DNA of 64,000 nucleotides from Paracoccaceae bacterium (GTDB lineage Bacteria; Pseudomonadota; Alphaproteobacteria; Rhodobacterales; Rhodobacteraceae), in NCBI GenBank assembly GCA_026989055.1, contig JALSKC010000031.1:1-64000 (forward strand), read 5' to 3'. The position numbers and the translations under genes are program-made. Below are positions 1-11,570 of this stretch, piece after piece; positions within the stretch are counted from its first letter, which is position 1, and each line of letters begins with the position of its first letter. The notes beneath the pieces were generated by a model, which was not told the DNA's origin, ran no database searches, and worked only from the letters and a program-made list of their open reading frames with translations.

Positions 1-699
1 CCGGAGTTCACGCTGGCCAACTATTACAAGGTGCTGTTCGACCCCAAGAACCGCGAGGGCATGGCCAGGGCCTTCTTCAACACCCTGACGGTGGCGATCC
101 CGGCCACGGTGATCCCGATCCTGATCGCCGCCTTCGCGGCTTACGCGCTGGCCTGGATGGAGTTTCCGGGCCGCGCGCTCCTGATCGCGGCGGTGGTCGG
201 GCTGCTGGTGGTGCCGCTTCAACTTGCTCTGATACCCCTGCTGAAATTTCACAATTTCATCGGCATCGGGAAGGGCTATCTCGGGGTCTGGCTGGCCCAT
301 ACCGGCTTCGGCCTGCCGCTGGCGATCTACCTGTTGCGCAACTACATGGCGGGGCTGCCGCGCGACATCATCGAGAACGCCCGCGTCGACGGGGCGAGCG
401 AGTTCCAGATCTTCGTGAAGATCATCCTGCCGCTGAGCTTCCCGGCGCTGGCGTCCTTTGCCATCTTCCAGTTCCTCTGGACCTGGAACGATCTGCTGGT
501 GGCGCTGGTCTTCCTGATCGACAGCAGCGGCGACACCACCGTGATGACCAAGCAGATCGTCGAGCTTCTGGGCACCCGCGGCGGCAACTGGGAAATCCTC
601 GCCACCTCGGCCTTCGTGTCGATCGCGGTGCCGCTGATGGTGTTCTTCGCGATGCAGAAATACCTGGTGCGCGGCCTGCTGGCCGGCTCGGTGAAATGA
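1..699 (+). CDS. aglG: Alpha-glucoside ABC transporter permease, C-terminal part
   Basis: Inner-membrane permease of a carbohydrate ABC importer; the reading frame is already open at base 1, so about 232 C-terminal residues are present and the N-terminus lies outside the window. The protein has several hydrophobic helices and the cytoplasmic EAA loop that docks on the ATPase (ENARVDGASEFQIF, encoded near 370-415). It is followed 10 bases later by an alpha-glucosidase gene and then an ATPase gene, the order seen in rhizobial aglEFGAK operons. The name aglG is inferred from this order; sequence alone shows only a MalG-type sugar permease. Confidence 0.85.
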   Translation, partial: PEFTLANYYKVLFDPKNREGMARAFFNTLTVAIPATVIPILIAAFAAYALAWMEFPGRALLIAAVVGLLVVPLQLALIPLLKFHNFIGIGKGYLGVWLAHTGFGLPLAIYLLRNYMAGLPRDIIENARVDGASEFQIFVKIILPLSFPALASFAIFQFLWTWNDLLVALVFLIDSSGDTTVMTKQIVELLGTRGGNWEILATSAFVSIAVPLMVFFAMQKYLVRGLLAGSVK

Positions 700-709
700 G
701 GGGGCGGGG

Positions 710-2374
<1,665 letters not shown>

Positions 2375-2387
2375 GGGAGCTTTCGCA

Positions 2388-3482
2388 ATGGCCGAACTGA
2401 AGCTGAGGGGTGTCGGCAAGCGCTATGGCACGGTGGAGGTGCTGAAGGACATCAACCTCGACATCGCCACCGGCGAACTGGTGGTGTTCGTCGGGCCTTC
2501 GGGCTGCGGCAAGTCCACGCTGTTGCGGATGATCGCCGGGCTGGAGAAGATCACCGCCGGCACGCTGGAGATCGACGGGCAGGTGGTCAACGACATTCCC
2601 CCCAGCCAGCGCGGCATCGCCATGGTGTTCCAGTCCTATGCGCTCTATCCGCACATGACGGTGCGCGACAACATGAGCTTCGCCCTGAAGATCGCGAAGA
2701 GGCCGAAGGACGAGATCGAGGCGGCGGTGAACCGGGCGGCCGAGGCCCTCCAGCTCACCCCCTATCTCGACCGCCTGCCGAGAGAGCTTTCCGGCGGCCA
2801 GCGTCAGCGGGTGGCGATCGGGCGTTCCATCGTGCGCGACCCGAAGGTCTATCTGTTCGACGAGCCGCTTTCCAACCTCGACGCGGCGCTGCGGGTGGCA
2901 ACCCGCATCGAGATCGCCCAGCTCAAGGAAAGCATGCCGCAGAGCACGATGATCTATGTGACCCACGACCAGGTGGAAGCGATGACCCTGGCCACCCGCA
3001 TCGTGGTGCTGGCCGACAAGGGGATCGCCCAGGTGGGAACGCCGCTCGACCTTTACGAACGGCCCGAAAACGAATTCGTGGCGCGGTTCATCGGGTCGCC
3101 GGCGATGAACCTGCTGGAGGGGGTCATCGTCGGGACCGGCGAACGGACAACGGTGGAACTTGCCGACGGCGGCAGGGTGGTGTCGGCGATCCCCACCGAT
3201 GCGGGTCAGGGGGGGCGCCGGGTGCGCGTCGGCCTGCGGCCCGAAGACCTGCGCCGCGACGAGGCGGCTCCGCCGGTCCTTTCCGGACGGGTGAGCCATG
3301 CCGAGCTTCTGGGCGAGGTCACGCAGCTCTATTTCGAGCCGAGGGGCGGGGCGGAACCGGTGATCGCCAGGCTGCCCGGTATCGTGCACGGGCTGCGCGG
3401 CCAGGAGCTGGCGCTGAGCGTCGATCCGGCCAGGGTGCACCTGTTCGCCGAGGGCAGGAGCCTGCGCGGGAGGCAGGGCTGA
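2388..3482 (+). CDS. aglK: Sugar ABC transporter ATP-binding protein (AglK/UgpC/MalK type)
   Basis: Nucleotide-binding subunit of 364 residues that powers the alpha-glucoside importer. It has Walker A GPSGCGKST, signature LSGGQRQRVAIGR, Walker B VYLFDEP, the H-loop THDQ and a C-terminal TOBE-type regulatory domain (roughly from residue 235). The start at 2388 (MAELKLRGVGKRYG) is 13 bases after aglA stops and is chosen over upstream in-frame codons because it matches the family N-terminus and follows GAGGGAG. It is probably the last gene of the agl operon, since a separate promoter-like sequence and a different gene type follow. Confidence 0.92.
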   Translation: MAELKLRGVGKRYGTVEVLKDINLDIATGELVVFVGPSGCGKSTLLRMIAGLEKITAGTLEIDGQVVNDIPPSQRGIAMVFQSYALYPHMTVRDNMSFALKIAKRPKDEIEAAVNRAAEALQLTPYLDRLPRELSGGQRQRVAIGRSIVRDPKVYLFDEPLSNLDAALRVATRIEIAQLKESMPQSTMIYVTHDQVEAMTLATRIVVLADKGIAQVGTPLDLYERPENEFVARFIGSPAMNLLEGVIVGTGERTTVELADGGRVVSAIPTDAGQGGRRVRVGLRPEDLRRDEAAPPVLSGRVSHAELLGEVTQLYFEPRGGAEPVIARLPGIVHGLRGQELALSVDPARVHLFAEGRSLRGRQG

Positions 3483-3514
3483 GGGCGCCGCCGCCGGTGC
3501 CGGGGCGGTTGCGG

Positions 3515-3543
3515 TTGATCTTATTCGACAAGGTGAATATGAC
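3515..3543 (+). promoter_or_regulatory. Predicted sigma-70 promoter of the SLAC1/TDT gene
   Basis: TTGATC and TATGAC separated by 17 bases lie 33 bases before the ATG at 3576, in a locally AT-rich patch after the agl operon. This is a match by eye to the housekeeping consensus; no transcription data. Confidence 0.4.
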
Positions 3544-3575
3544 GCGGCGGACACTTCCGACGAGAGGCTGATGCC

Positions 3576-4532
3576 ATGTCCGCGACCTCCGGCTTCTGGC
3601 GGCAGACCCCGCCGGCGATCTTCCCGCCGATTCTCGGGCTGTTCGGCCTGGGGCTGGCCTGGCGGCAGGCGGCCCTGGTCCTTGCGCTCCCCGGGGGGGG
3701 CGCGGAGCTGATCCTCGGGGTGGTGACGCTACTGTTCCTGTTCGCACTGCTGGCCTATCTGGCCAAGGTCGTCCGTCGCCCGGGCGCGCTTGCCGAGGAT
3801 CTGCGCACCCTGCCCGGGCGGGCCGGGGTCGCCACCGCCGCGATGGCGGCGATGCTGCTGGCCGCGGCCCTTCTGCCTTACTGGCGCGCGGCGGCGGCGG
3901 CGGTGCTGGTGCTGGCGGTGGCGGCGCATTTCGCCGTCATCGTCGCGGTGATCGCGCAGCTGATGCCGCAGCCGCTGGCGGCACGGCGGATGACGCCGGT
4001 CTGGCATCTCGTCTTTGTCGGCCCGATCGTGGCCGGGGTCGCCGGGGCCGGGCTGGGCTGGCGCGCGGCGGGGGAGATCGACCTGGTCCTGTCGCTTGCC
4101 GCCGCCCTGACCATCTGGGGCGGGCATCTGCTGCTGCTGGCCCGGCAGGGGATGGCGGCGCCGCTGCGCCCGACGCTGGCGATCCACCTCTCGCCGGCGG
4201 CGCTTCTGGGCATCGTGTCGGCGCTTCTGGGCCACGATGCCCTGGCGCTGGGGTTCGGCTGGCTGTCGATCCTGATCGCCGGAAGTCTTCTGACCCGTCT
4301 GCGCTATCTGACGGAGGCCGGGTTCAGCCCCTTCTGGGGGGCCTTCACCTTTCCCCTGGCGGCCTTCGCCAACCTGATGCTTCTGCTGGCGGACGAGGGA
4401 GCGCTGTACCGGCTGCTCGGCACCCTGGCGCTGGCGGCGGCCACGATCGCGGTTCCGCTCATCGCCCTGCGGGTGCTGAAGATGTGGGTCTCGGGCGTTC
4501 TGGCCGTGAAAACCGCCGCCGCGCGGGCCTGA
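3576..4532 (+). CDS. SLAC1/TehA (TDT) family membrane protein
   Basis: A 318-residue, almost entirely hydrophobic protein with about ten predicted transmembrane helices, resembling the tellurite-resistance/dicarboxylate transporter (TehA, SLAC1) family of anion channels. The N-terminal pattern (FWRQTPPAIFPPILGLFGLGLAWR) is broken here only by length limits; the key visible signs are the Pro-Pro-rich first helix and repeated glycine-rich helices. Family members conduct small anions or export tellurite or organic acids; the substrate here is unknown. It has its own promoter-like sequence and is followed by a hairpin with T-runs, so it is likely a single-gene unit. Confidence 0.7.
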   Translation: MSATSGFWRQTPPAIFPPILGLFGLGLAWRQAALVLALPGGGAELILGVVTLLFLFALLAYLAKVVRRPGALAEDLRTLPGRAGVATAAMAAMLLAAALLPYWRAAAAAVLVLAVAAHFAVIVAVIAQLMPQPLAARRMTPVWHLVFVGPIVAGVAGAGLGWRAAGEIDLVLSLAAALTIWGGHLLLLARQGMAAPLRPTLAIHLSPAALLGIVSALLGHDALALGFGWLSILIAGSLLTRLRYLTEAGFSPFWGAFTFPLAAFANLMLLLADEGALYRLLGTLALAAATIAVPLIALRVLKMWVSGVLAVKTAAARA

Positions 4533-4556
4533 GCCGCGCGCGGGGCTTTTCATTTT
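4519..4556 (+). terminator. Possible intrinsic terminator overlapping the gene end
   Basis: CCGCGCG (4519-4525) can pair with CGCGCGG (4537-4543) and is followed by GGC and two TTTT runs. The stem overlaps the stop codon of the SLAC1-type gene. Stem is short and GC-rich, so this is a moderate prediction. Confidence 0.4.
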
Positions 4557-4574
4557 CCGCCAGCCGTGAAATAG

Positions 4575-6059
<1,485 letters not shown>

Positions 6060-6084
6060 GATGAACAGGGTGTTGTCCTGCGGA

Positions 6085-6120
6085 CTTCATCCCTGTTGCG
6101 GGCTTCGTCCCGGTTGCGGG
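6085..6120. repeat. Imperfect 18-bp tandem duplication before rsmB
   Basis: CTTCATCCCTGTTGCGGG is followed directly by a copy with two changes (CTTCGTCCCGGTTGCGGG). It fills most of the spacer between guaB and the ATG at 6123 and is one of many similar duplications in this window. Confidence 0.85.
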
Positions 6121-6122
6121 CC

Positions 6123-7298
6123 ATGACCCCGGCCGCCCGTATTGCGGCGGCCATCGGGGTGCTCGAGGGCATCCTCGCCGGGGCACCTGCCGAGAAGCTC
6201 CTGACGACCTGGGCCCGGCGCAACCGCTATGCCGGATCTTCCGACCGCGCCGCGATCCGCGATCTGGTATTCGACGCGCTGCGCCGGCGGCGCTCTTTCG
6301 GCTGGCTGGGCGGGGCCGACAGCGGACGCGGGCTGATGATCGGGCTGTTGCGGGCTGCGGGAACGGACCCGGACACCCTGTTCACGGGGGAGAGATACGC
6401 TCCCCCGCCCCTGGAGGAGGTCGAGCGGGAGACACGCCCGCTCGATCGCGCGCCGCTTCCGGTGCGACTGGACTGCCCGGACTGGCTGTGGCCGCTGCTG
6501 TGGCGCGATTTCGGCGCCGATTGCGCGCCGCTCCTGCGCAGCCTGCAGAAGCGCGCCCCGGTCTTCCTGCGGGTGAACCGGCGCCGGGCAGACACGGATC
6601 GGGCACTGGCCGCGCTGGCCGCCGAGGGGATCGTCGCCCGGCCCCACTCCCTTGCCGGGACGGCTCTGGAGGTTGTCGGAAATGCGCGCAGGATCCGGCA
6701 CAGCGCCGCCTACGGGCAGGGGCTGGTGGAGCTTCAGGATGCGGCCTCGCAGGCGGTTGTCGAGGCGTTGCGGCCGGAAGACGGGCAGACGGTGCTCGAC
6801 TATTGCGCCGGCGGTGGCGGCAAGTCTCTGGCGCTGGGGGCGCTGGCACGGCTGAAGCTGACGGCGCATGACCGCGATCCGGGGCGGATGGCCGATCTGC
6901 CGGCCCGGGCCCGTCGTGCCGGGATTTCGGTGGAAATCGCCGATTCCGGGGCGCTTTCCGGGCGCCGGTTCGACCTCGTCCTGTGCGATGTTCCCTGTTC
7001 GGGCAGCGGCAGCTGGCGGCGGGCGCCGCAGGGCAAGTGGCTTCTGGATCCCGCGCGCCTTGCCGCGCTGGAGCAGGAACAATCGGCCATCCTGCACGCC
7101 GCCGCCGGCCATGTCCGCCCGGGGGGGCGGCTGGCCCATGTCACCTGTTCGCTGCTGCGCGGCGAAAACGAGGAGCGGGTAGAGGCATTCCTGGCCGCCA
7201 GCCCGGGCTGGGTCGAGCGCATGCGTCGCCGCTGGTCGCCCCTGCAGGGGGGGGACGGTTTCTTTCTTTCCGTGCTGGAACGGGTGCGGGGAGATTGA
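6123..7298 (+). CDS. rsmB: RsmB-type 16S rRNA m5C methyltransferase
   Basis: SAM-dependent RNA cytosine-5 methyltransferase of the RsmB/NOP2 family, 391 residues, expected to modify 16S rRNA in the cytoplasm. Motif IV is DVPCSGSGSWRRAPQGKW and motif VI is HVTCSLLRGENEER, giving both cysteines of the two-Cys mechanism; the SAM site is DYCAGGGGKSLAL. The N-terminal part is shorter and lacks a clear NusB-like domain compared with E. coli RsmB, so the exact target base is uncertain. ATG 6123 is preferred to a TTG at 6096 because the intervening codons are part of the tandem duplication. Confidence 0.85.
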   Translation: MTPAARIAAAIGVLEGILAGAPAEKLLTTWARRNRYAGSSDRAAIRDLVFDALRRRRSFGWLGGADSGRGLMIGLLRAAGTDPDTLFTGERYAPPPLEEVERETRPLDRAPLPVRLDCPDWLWPLLWRDFGADCAPLLRSLQKRAPVFLRVNRRRADTDRALAALAAEGIVARPHSLAGTALEVVGNARRIRHSAAYGQGLVELQDAASQAVVEALRPEDGQTVLDYCAGGGGKSLALGALARLKLTAHDRDPGRMADLPARARRAGISVEIADSGALSGRRFDLVLCDVPCSGSGSWRRAPQGKWLLDPARLAALEQEQSAILHAAAGHVRPGGRLAHVTCSLLRGENEERVEAFLAASPGWVERMRRRWSPLQGGDGFFLSVLERVRGD

Positions 7299-7323
7299 CT
7301 CGCAACCTCTGATTGCATTTAGA
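7295..7323 (+). promoter_or_regulatory. Predicted cckA promoter
   Basis: TTGACT and TTTAGA with a 17-base spacer, beginning at the rsmB stop codon and about 80 bases before the cckA start. Reasonable but unverified sigma-70 match. Confidence 0.4.
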
Positions 7324-7339
7324 TACCGGGGCGCAGCGC

Positions 7340-7355
7340 TTAATCGGCGGTTAAC
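7340..7355 (+). promoter_or_regulatory. CtrA-type binding box upstream of cckA
   Basis: TTAA, seven bases (TCGGCGG), TTAAC: the full consensus for the alphaproteobacterial cell-cycle regulator CtrA. It lies 49 bases before the cckA start and just downstream of the predicted -10 region. CckA is the kinase at the head of the CtrA phosphorelay, so the site would form a feedback loop. Confidence 0.6.
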
Positions 7356-7403
7356 CCTTTGTCCGCGAAATAGGCGCAAAGAGAATCTGGATCGGAGTCT
7401 CCG

Positions 7404-9725
7404 GTGTCGAACTTGGCGCTCGACCGCAGCCCGCTGACCGTGCTGGCGCTGCAGGTTGCCCCGAAATCCTGGGCGCTGCTCGCCCTCGCGCTTTCGGTGC
7501 TCGGAATGGCCTTTGCCCTGCCCGAGGCGCGCTTCGCGCTGGCGCTGCTCTATGGTGGAACGACCCTGCTGCTGATCGTTGCGATCGTCAGGTTCCTTGC
7601 CCTGCGCCACCGGCGGGCACAGGAAAGGCTCCGCCGTACGGTGGCCAGCTTTGTCGATCTCGATGCGGCTCCCAGCTTCACCACCGACGGCGAGGGGCGT
7701 ATCCTGTATCGCAACAAGGCCGCCCGGGACCGTTTCGATGGTGCCGATGCCCGGACGCTGCTGGCGGCCCTGGGCGATGTCTTCGCCTCGCCGGGGGCAA
7801 CCCTGCACCGCCTGCGCATCAAGGCGGCCAAGCATGGCTTCGCGCGCGAGGATGTGGTGACGCGCCGCGGCCATCTGCGCCTCTCGGTGCATCAGATCGG
7901 AGAGAGCGGCTTCCTCTGGCGGCTGGAAGACATGCTGGATCGCGGCCACGGCGGGCGCAGCGCGGACACGATCAGCCTGCCGATGCTCACGGTTTCGCGC
8001 TCCGGAACGGTCCTGTTCATGAACGAGGCCCTGCGCCGCCTGATCGGCGGGCGTCAGTCGCGCCTGGACAGGGTGTTCAACGACCTGCCGCTGAAATCCG
8101 GTTCGGTACACGAGGTTGCCGGGGCGGAAGGGCCGGTTTCGGCCCGGGTGACGGTCATAGAAAGTGCCGGGGGGCGGCAGGAGATCTTCCTGCTGCCGGT
8201 CGATGAGGATGCGGCAGCGAAAGATGCGGCCGAAAGCCGGCAGACCTGCGAGACTCTGCCGGTGCCGCTGCTGCGGGTGGACACTTCGGGCAGGATTCTC
8301 GAATGCAACCAGCTGGCGCGCCAGCTTCTGGGCATTTCCGAAACCGAGGGAGGCTTCCTGGGAGATCTGGTCGAGGGGCTGGGGCGTGCGGTCTCGGACT
8401 GGCTGTCGGAGGCCGCGCGCACGCCCGGCGAGATGCGCACGGAATTCGTGCGGGCGAAACGCCAGTCACATGATGTTTTCCTGCAGATATCGCTGACCCC
8501 GGTGCAGGAAGGCGGCGAAACCTCGCTGGTCGTCATCCTCAATGATGCAACCAGGCTGAAGACGCTGGAGGCCCAGTTCGTCCAGAGCCAGAAGATGCAG
8601 GCGATCGGCCAGCTGGCCGGTGGCGTGGCGCATGACTTCAACAACCTGCTGACCGCGATCAGCGGTCATTGCGACCTGCTTCTGCTGCGCCACAACGAGG
8701 GGGATCCGGATTATGCCGATCTCATTCAGATCAACCAGAACGCCAACCGCGCCGCCAGCCTCGTCGGCCAGCTTCTGGCGTTCTCGCGCAAGCAGACCCT
8801 GAAGCCGGAAATGGTGGACATCCGCGAAACGCTGGATGATCTGACCCATCTTCTCAGCCGCCTTGTCGGCGAGAAGATCCGGCTCAATGTCTCCCACGCC
8901 CCGGAGCTTGCTGCCATCCGTGCCGACAAGCGCCAGCTGGAGCAGGTGATCATGAACCTGGTGGTGAATGCGCGCGATGCCATGCCCGAAGGGGGAGATG
9001 TCAACATCGAGACCCGGCTGGAGACCTTCGCACAACCCTTCGAAAAGGACCGGGCAGTCATCCCGGCCGGCGACTATGTTGTGGTTTCCGTGAGCGATCA
9101 GGGTGTCGGAATCGCTCCCGAAAAGCTGCAGAAGATATTCGAACCCTTCTACACCACGAAACGCACCGGCGAGGGCACGGGGCTGGGGCTGTCGATGGCC
9201 TACGGAATCGTCAAGCAGACCGGGGGATACATATTTGCCGACAGCGTTCCCGGTGCCGGCACGACCTTCACCCTCTATTTCCCGGCCGCGGCCGGCCAGA
9301 GCGAGGAAGCCGGTCCGGAACGTTCTGCCCCTCCCCCGCCGCAGCAGGTCCGTTCTGGCGGCGTGGTTCTGCTCGTGGAAGACGAAGCGCCGGTGCGGGC
9401 CTTTGCCTCGCGCGCCCTGCGAATGCGCGGTTACACGGTTCTGGAAGCGGAAAGCGCCGAAGAAGCCCTGCGGATGCTCGAAGACAAGTCGCTTGACGTG
9501 GATGTGTTTGTCACCGATGTCATCATGCCGGGAATGGACGGGCCGAGCTGGGTCGCCCAGGCCCTGCGTGATCGGCCGGATGTGAGGGTCGTGTTCGTGT
9601 CCGGCTATGCCGAAGACAGCTTCTCGGATCAGCAGGCGCGGATTCCGAATTCCGTTTTCCTTCCCAAGCCGTTTTCGCTCAGCGAGCTGGCCGCTACCGT
9701 TCAGGAGCAGATCCGGGTTCATTGA
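7404..9725 (+). CDS. cckA: Hybrid histidine kinase CckA
   Basis: Membrane-bound sensor kinase of 773 residues that phosphorylates ChpT and hence CtrA in alphaproteobacteria. Order of domains: two N-terminal transmembrane helices (about 20-70), PAS-like segments (about 85-390), HisKA with QLAGGVAHDFNNLL and phospho-His410, HATPase with VNARDAMPEGG and TGLGLSMAYGIV, and a C-terminal receiver with phospho-Asp705 in VTDVIMPGMDG. This full hybrid layout and the neighbouring recA match CckA of Rhodobacterales. The GTG at 7404 is preceded by GGAG. In Rhodobacterales this pathway affects motility and gene-transfer-agent expression rather than viability. Confidence 0.93.
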   Translation: MSNLALDRSPLTVLALQVAPKSWALLALALSVLGMAFALPEARFALALLYGGTTLLLIVAIVRFLALRHRRAQERLRRTVASFVDLDAAPSFTTDGEGRILYRNKAARDRFDGADARTLLAALGDVFASPGATLHRLRIKAAKHGFAREDVVTRRGHLRLSVHQIGESGFLWRLEDMLDRGHGGRSADTISLPMLTVSRSGTVLFMNEALRRLIGGRQSRLDRVFNDLPLKSGSVHEVAGAEGPVSARVTVIESAGGRQEIFLLPVDEDAAAKDAAESRQTCETLPVPLLRVDTSGRILECNQLARQLLGISETEGGFLGDLVEGLGRAVSDWLSEAARTPGEMRTEFVRAKRQSHDVFLQISLTPVQEGGETSLVVILNDATRLKTLEAQFVQSQKMQAIGQLAGGVAHDFNNLLTAISGHCDLLLLRHNEGDPDYADLIQINQNANRAASLVGQLLAFSRKQTLKPEMVDIRETLDDLTHLLSRLVGEKIRLNVSHAPELAAIRADKRQLEQVIMNLVVNARDAMPEGGDVNIETRLETFAQPFEKDRAVIPAGDYVVVSVSDQGVGIAPEKLQKIFEPFYTTKRTGEGTGLGLSMAYGIVKQTGGYIFADSVPGAGTTFTLYFPAAAGQSEEAGPERSAPPPPQQVRSGGVVLLVEDEAPVRAFASRALRMRGYTVLEAESAEEALRMLEDKSLDVDVFVTDVIMPGMDGPSWVAQALRDRPDVRVVFVSGYAEDSFSDQQARIPNSVFLPKPFSLSELAATVQEQIRVH

Positions 9726-9888
9726 GCCCGGCCCCGGCGGGTGGGCCCTGATGCACCGTCTCGGCGGCATCCGGCGCGTGAATCGCAGGTGTGTGAAACG
9801 CCACAGCCGTCAGGATGTCGGCCGTATGCTGCCCGCTGCCCCGGCCTGTTGCACGGGACGCTTCCCGACGCAGTGCAGGTGGTTGCCG

Positions 9889-9904
9889 TAAACGGTTCGT
9901 TAAC
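9889..9904 (+). promoter_or_regulatory. Degenerate CtrA-like site upstream of recA
   Basis: TAAA, seven bases, TTAAC: one mismatch to the TTAA-N7-TTAAC consensus. It lies about 33 bases upstream of the predicted recA -35 element. Weak on its own. Confidence 0.35.
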
Positions 9905-9936
9905 CTGCCGGACCGACAATGAAACCGACAATTTTC

Positions 9937-9965
9937 TTGAAATGTTCTCGTTTCGGGGGCATAGC
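9937..9965 (+). promoter_or_regulatory. Predicted recA promoter
   Basis: TTGAAA and CATAGC separated by 17 bases; the predicted start point falls at the beginning of the SOS box, the expected arrangement for LexA repression. Confidence 0.5.
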
Positions 9966-9974
9966 TGGAGGGGA

Positions 9975-9989
9975 GAACATCAAGTGAAC
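9975..9989 (+). promoter_or_regulatory. SOS box (LexA operator) of recA
   Basis: GAACATCAAGTGAAC is an exact GAAC-N7-GAAC direct repeat, the LexA operator form known in alphaproteobacteria (GTTC-N7-GTTC on the other strand). It lies 49 bases before the recA start codon and just after the predicted -10 element. Confidence 0.75.
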
Positions 9990-10038
9990 ATAAGCGGCAT
10001 TGCCGCCCCGGTCCCGGTATGAAATAAGGAGCATGACA

Positions 10039-11130
10039 ATGGCTGCGGCAGATATTCTCGAGATGACGGAAAAATCCAGAAGCGACAAGCAGAAGGCGCT
10101 CGATTCGGCGCTGGCTCAGATCGAGCGGCAGTTCGGCAAGGGCTCGATCATGAAGCTGGGGGGCGACCGCCCGGTTGCCGAGGTCGAGGCAACATCGACA
10201 GGCTCCCTCGGTCTTGACATCGCGTTGGGGATCGGCGGTATCCCCAGGGGGCGCGTGATCGAGATCTACGGCCCGGAGAGCTCGGGGAAGACCACGCTTA
10301 CGCTGCACTGCATCGCCGAAGAACAGAAGAATGGCGGGGTCTGCGCCTTCGTGGATGCCGAACATGCGTTGGATCCGCATTATGCGCGCAAGCTCGGGGT
10401 CGATCTGGACGAGCTCCTGATCTCCCAGCCCGATACCGGCGAACAGGCGCTCGAGATTACCGAAACGTTGGTGCGTTCGAATGCGGTCAGCATGGTCGTG
10501 GTCGATTCGGTTGCCGCCCTTACGCCGAAATCCGAGCTCGAGGGCGATATGGGCGATGCCCAGGTCGGCGCCCAGGCCCGGCTGATGAGCCAGGCCATGC
10601 GCAAGCTGACCGCGGCAATCTCGCGCTCGAAATGCACCGTGATCTTCATCAACCAGATCCGGATGAAGATCGGGGTCATGTTCGGGAGTCCGGAAACCAC
10701 CACGGGCGGCAATGCGCTGAAGTTCTATGCCTCGGTCCGGCTCGACATCCGCCGCATCGGTGCGATCAAGGACCGCGACGAGGTGGTGGGCAACACCACC
10801 CGGGTGAAGGTGGTCAAGAACAAGGTTGCGCCGCCCTTCAAGCAGGTGGAATTCGACATCATGTATGGCGAAGGCATTTCCAAGACCGGGGAACTGATCG
10901 ACCTCGGGGTCCGGGCCGGCGTGGTGGAGAAGTCCGGTGCATGGTATTCCTATGGCGACGAGCGGATCGGGCAGGGGCGAGAGAACGCAAAGGCCTTTCT
11001 CAAGGCCAACCCGCGGGTGGCGCTGGAACTGGAAGACAAGATCCGGGCCGCCCACGGGCTGGAATTCGACCTGGCCGCGGAACTGGCCAAGCTCGACGAC
11101 GGCGGTGCGCTTCTGGAAGAGCGGGGGTGA
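10039..11130 (+). CDS. recA: Recombinase RecA
   Basis: DNA strand-exchange ATPase and SOS co-protease, 363 residues. The Walker A motif GPESSGKTT is at residues 78-86, loop L2 contains the [10 protein letters not shown] and [11 protein letters not shown] segments, and the C-terminus is acidic. ATG 10039 ([14 protein letters not shown]) is preferred over ATG 10033, since AAGGAG at 10026-10031 gives seven bases of spacing to the former but only one to the latter. It is a single gene under an SOS box. In many Rhodobacterales alaS follows recA; here the next gene is an unrelated EF-hand gene on the other strand. Confidence 0.98.
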   Translation: MAAADILEMTEKSRSDKQKALDSALAQIERQFGKGSIMKLGGDRPVAEVEATSTGSLGLDIALGIGGIPRGRVIEIYGPESSGKTTLTLHCIAEEQKNGGVCAFVDAEHALDPHYARKLGVDLDELLISQPDTGEQALEITETLVRSNAVSMVVVDSVAALTPKSELEGDMGDAQVGAQARLMSQAMRKLTAAISRSKCTVIFINQIRMKIGVMFGSPETTTGGNALKFYASVRLDIRRIGAIKDRDEVVGNTTRVKVVKNKVAPPFKQVEFDIMYGEGISKTGELIDLGVRAGVVEKSGAWYSYGDERIGQGRENAKAFLKANPRVALELEDKIRAAHGLEFDLAAELAKLDDGGALLEERG

Positions 11131-11570
11131 AGCCTGCCGGCGGCCGATGGCAGGCGGCAGTTCCGGTCGTTTCGAACGGGTGACCTGACCGTTTCGGCCA
11201 GATGACTCTCGGACAGGTGAGTTGTGCCTTCCCGCTTCGCCCGTTCCGTGCGGGCCTGAACGGGGTGCCGCAACCGCCGCGGGCCGTGACCCGAGAAGGA
11301 GGCGGCAGGCTTGTGCCGCTGCCTGCGGGGCCGGAAGGACCGGCTGCCGTGTCGCCCGCATGCGGCGCCCGCTGCCCGGGTGCGGCCGGTCCCCGGAGCA
11401 GGGGCCGAAGGGCTGGGGCCGGAGAGCGTCCGCGGGAGCGTTTCGGGAGCCGCCCCCGGGCGGTGGCCCGGAAGGCGGGAAGGCGGAGAGCAGAGGCCAT
11501 GTCCGGCCACTGTCCCGGGCTCATGGGAACGCCGATTGGCGGTGCCCTTCCGGCGCGGCTTCCGGGCGGT
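11131..11570. other. Gene-free region between recA and the EF-hand gene
   Basis: About 440 very GC-rich bases between two convergent genes. Apart from the hairpin after recA and a second short one (CCCGTTC at 11240-11246 with GAACGGG at 11258-11264), I see no coding region with recognisable composition, no RNA gene and no mobile element. Long open frames here are by-products of high GC. Confidence 0.5.
11132..11155 (+). terminator. Hairpin just after recA
   Basis: GCCTGCC pairs with GGCAGGC across a ten-base loop immediately after the recA stop codon. There is no strong T-run, so it may be a stabilising stem or a weak terminator. Confidence 0.35.

Larger units (their letters stand above)
9726..10038 (+). 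other. cckA-recA intergenic region
   Basis: A 313-base spacer with no convincing gene. Its right half is AT-richer and holds a degenerate CtrA-like site, a promoter and an SOS box (annotated separately). The left 150 bases show no structure that I can support. Confidence 0.6.

Noticed and set aside
3515-3543. TTGAT-type sequence as an FNR box
   Set aside because: The second half-site ATCAA is absent; a promoter explains the sequence better.
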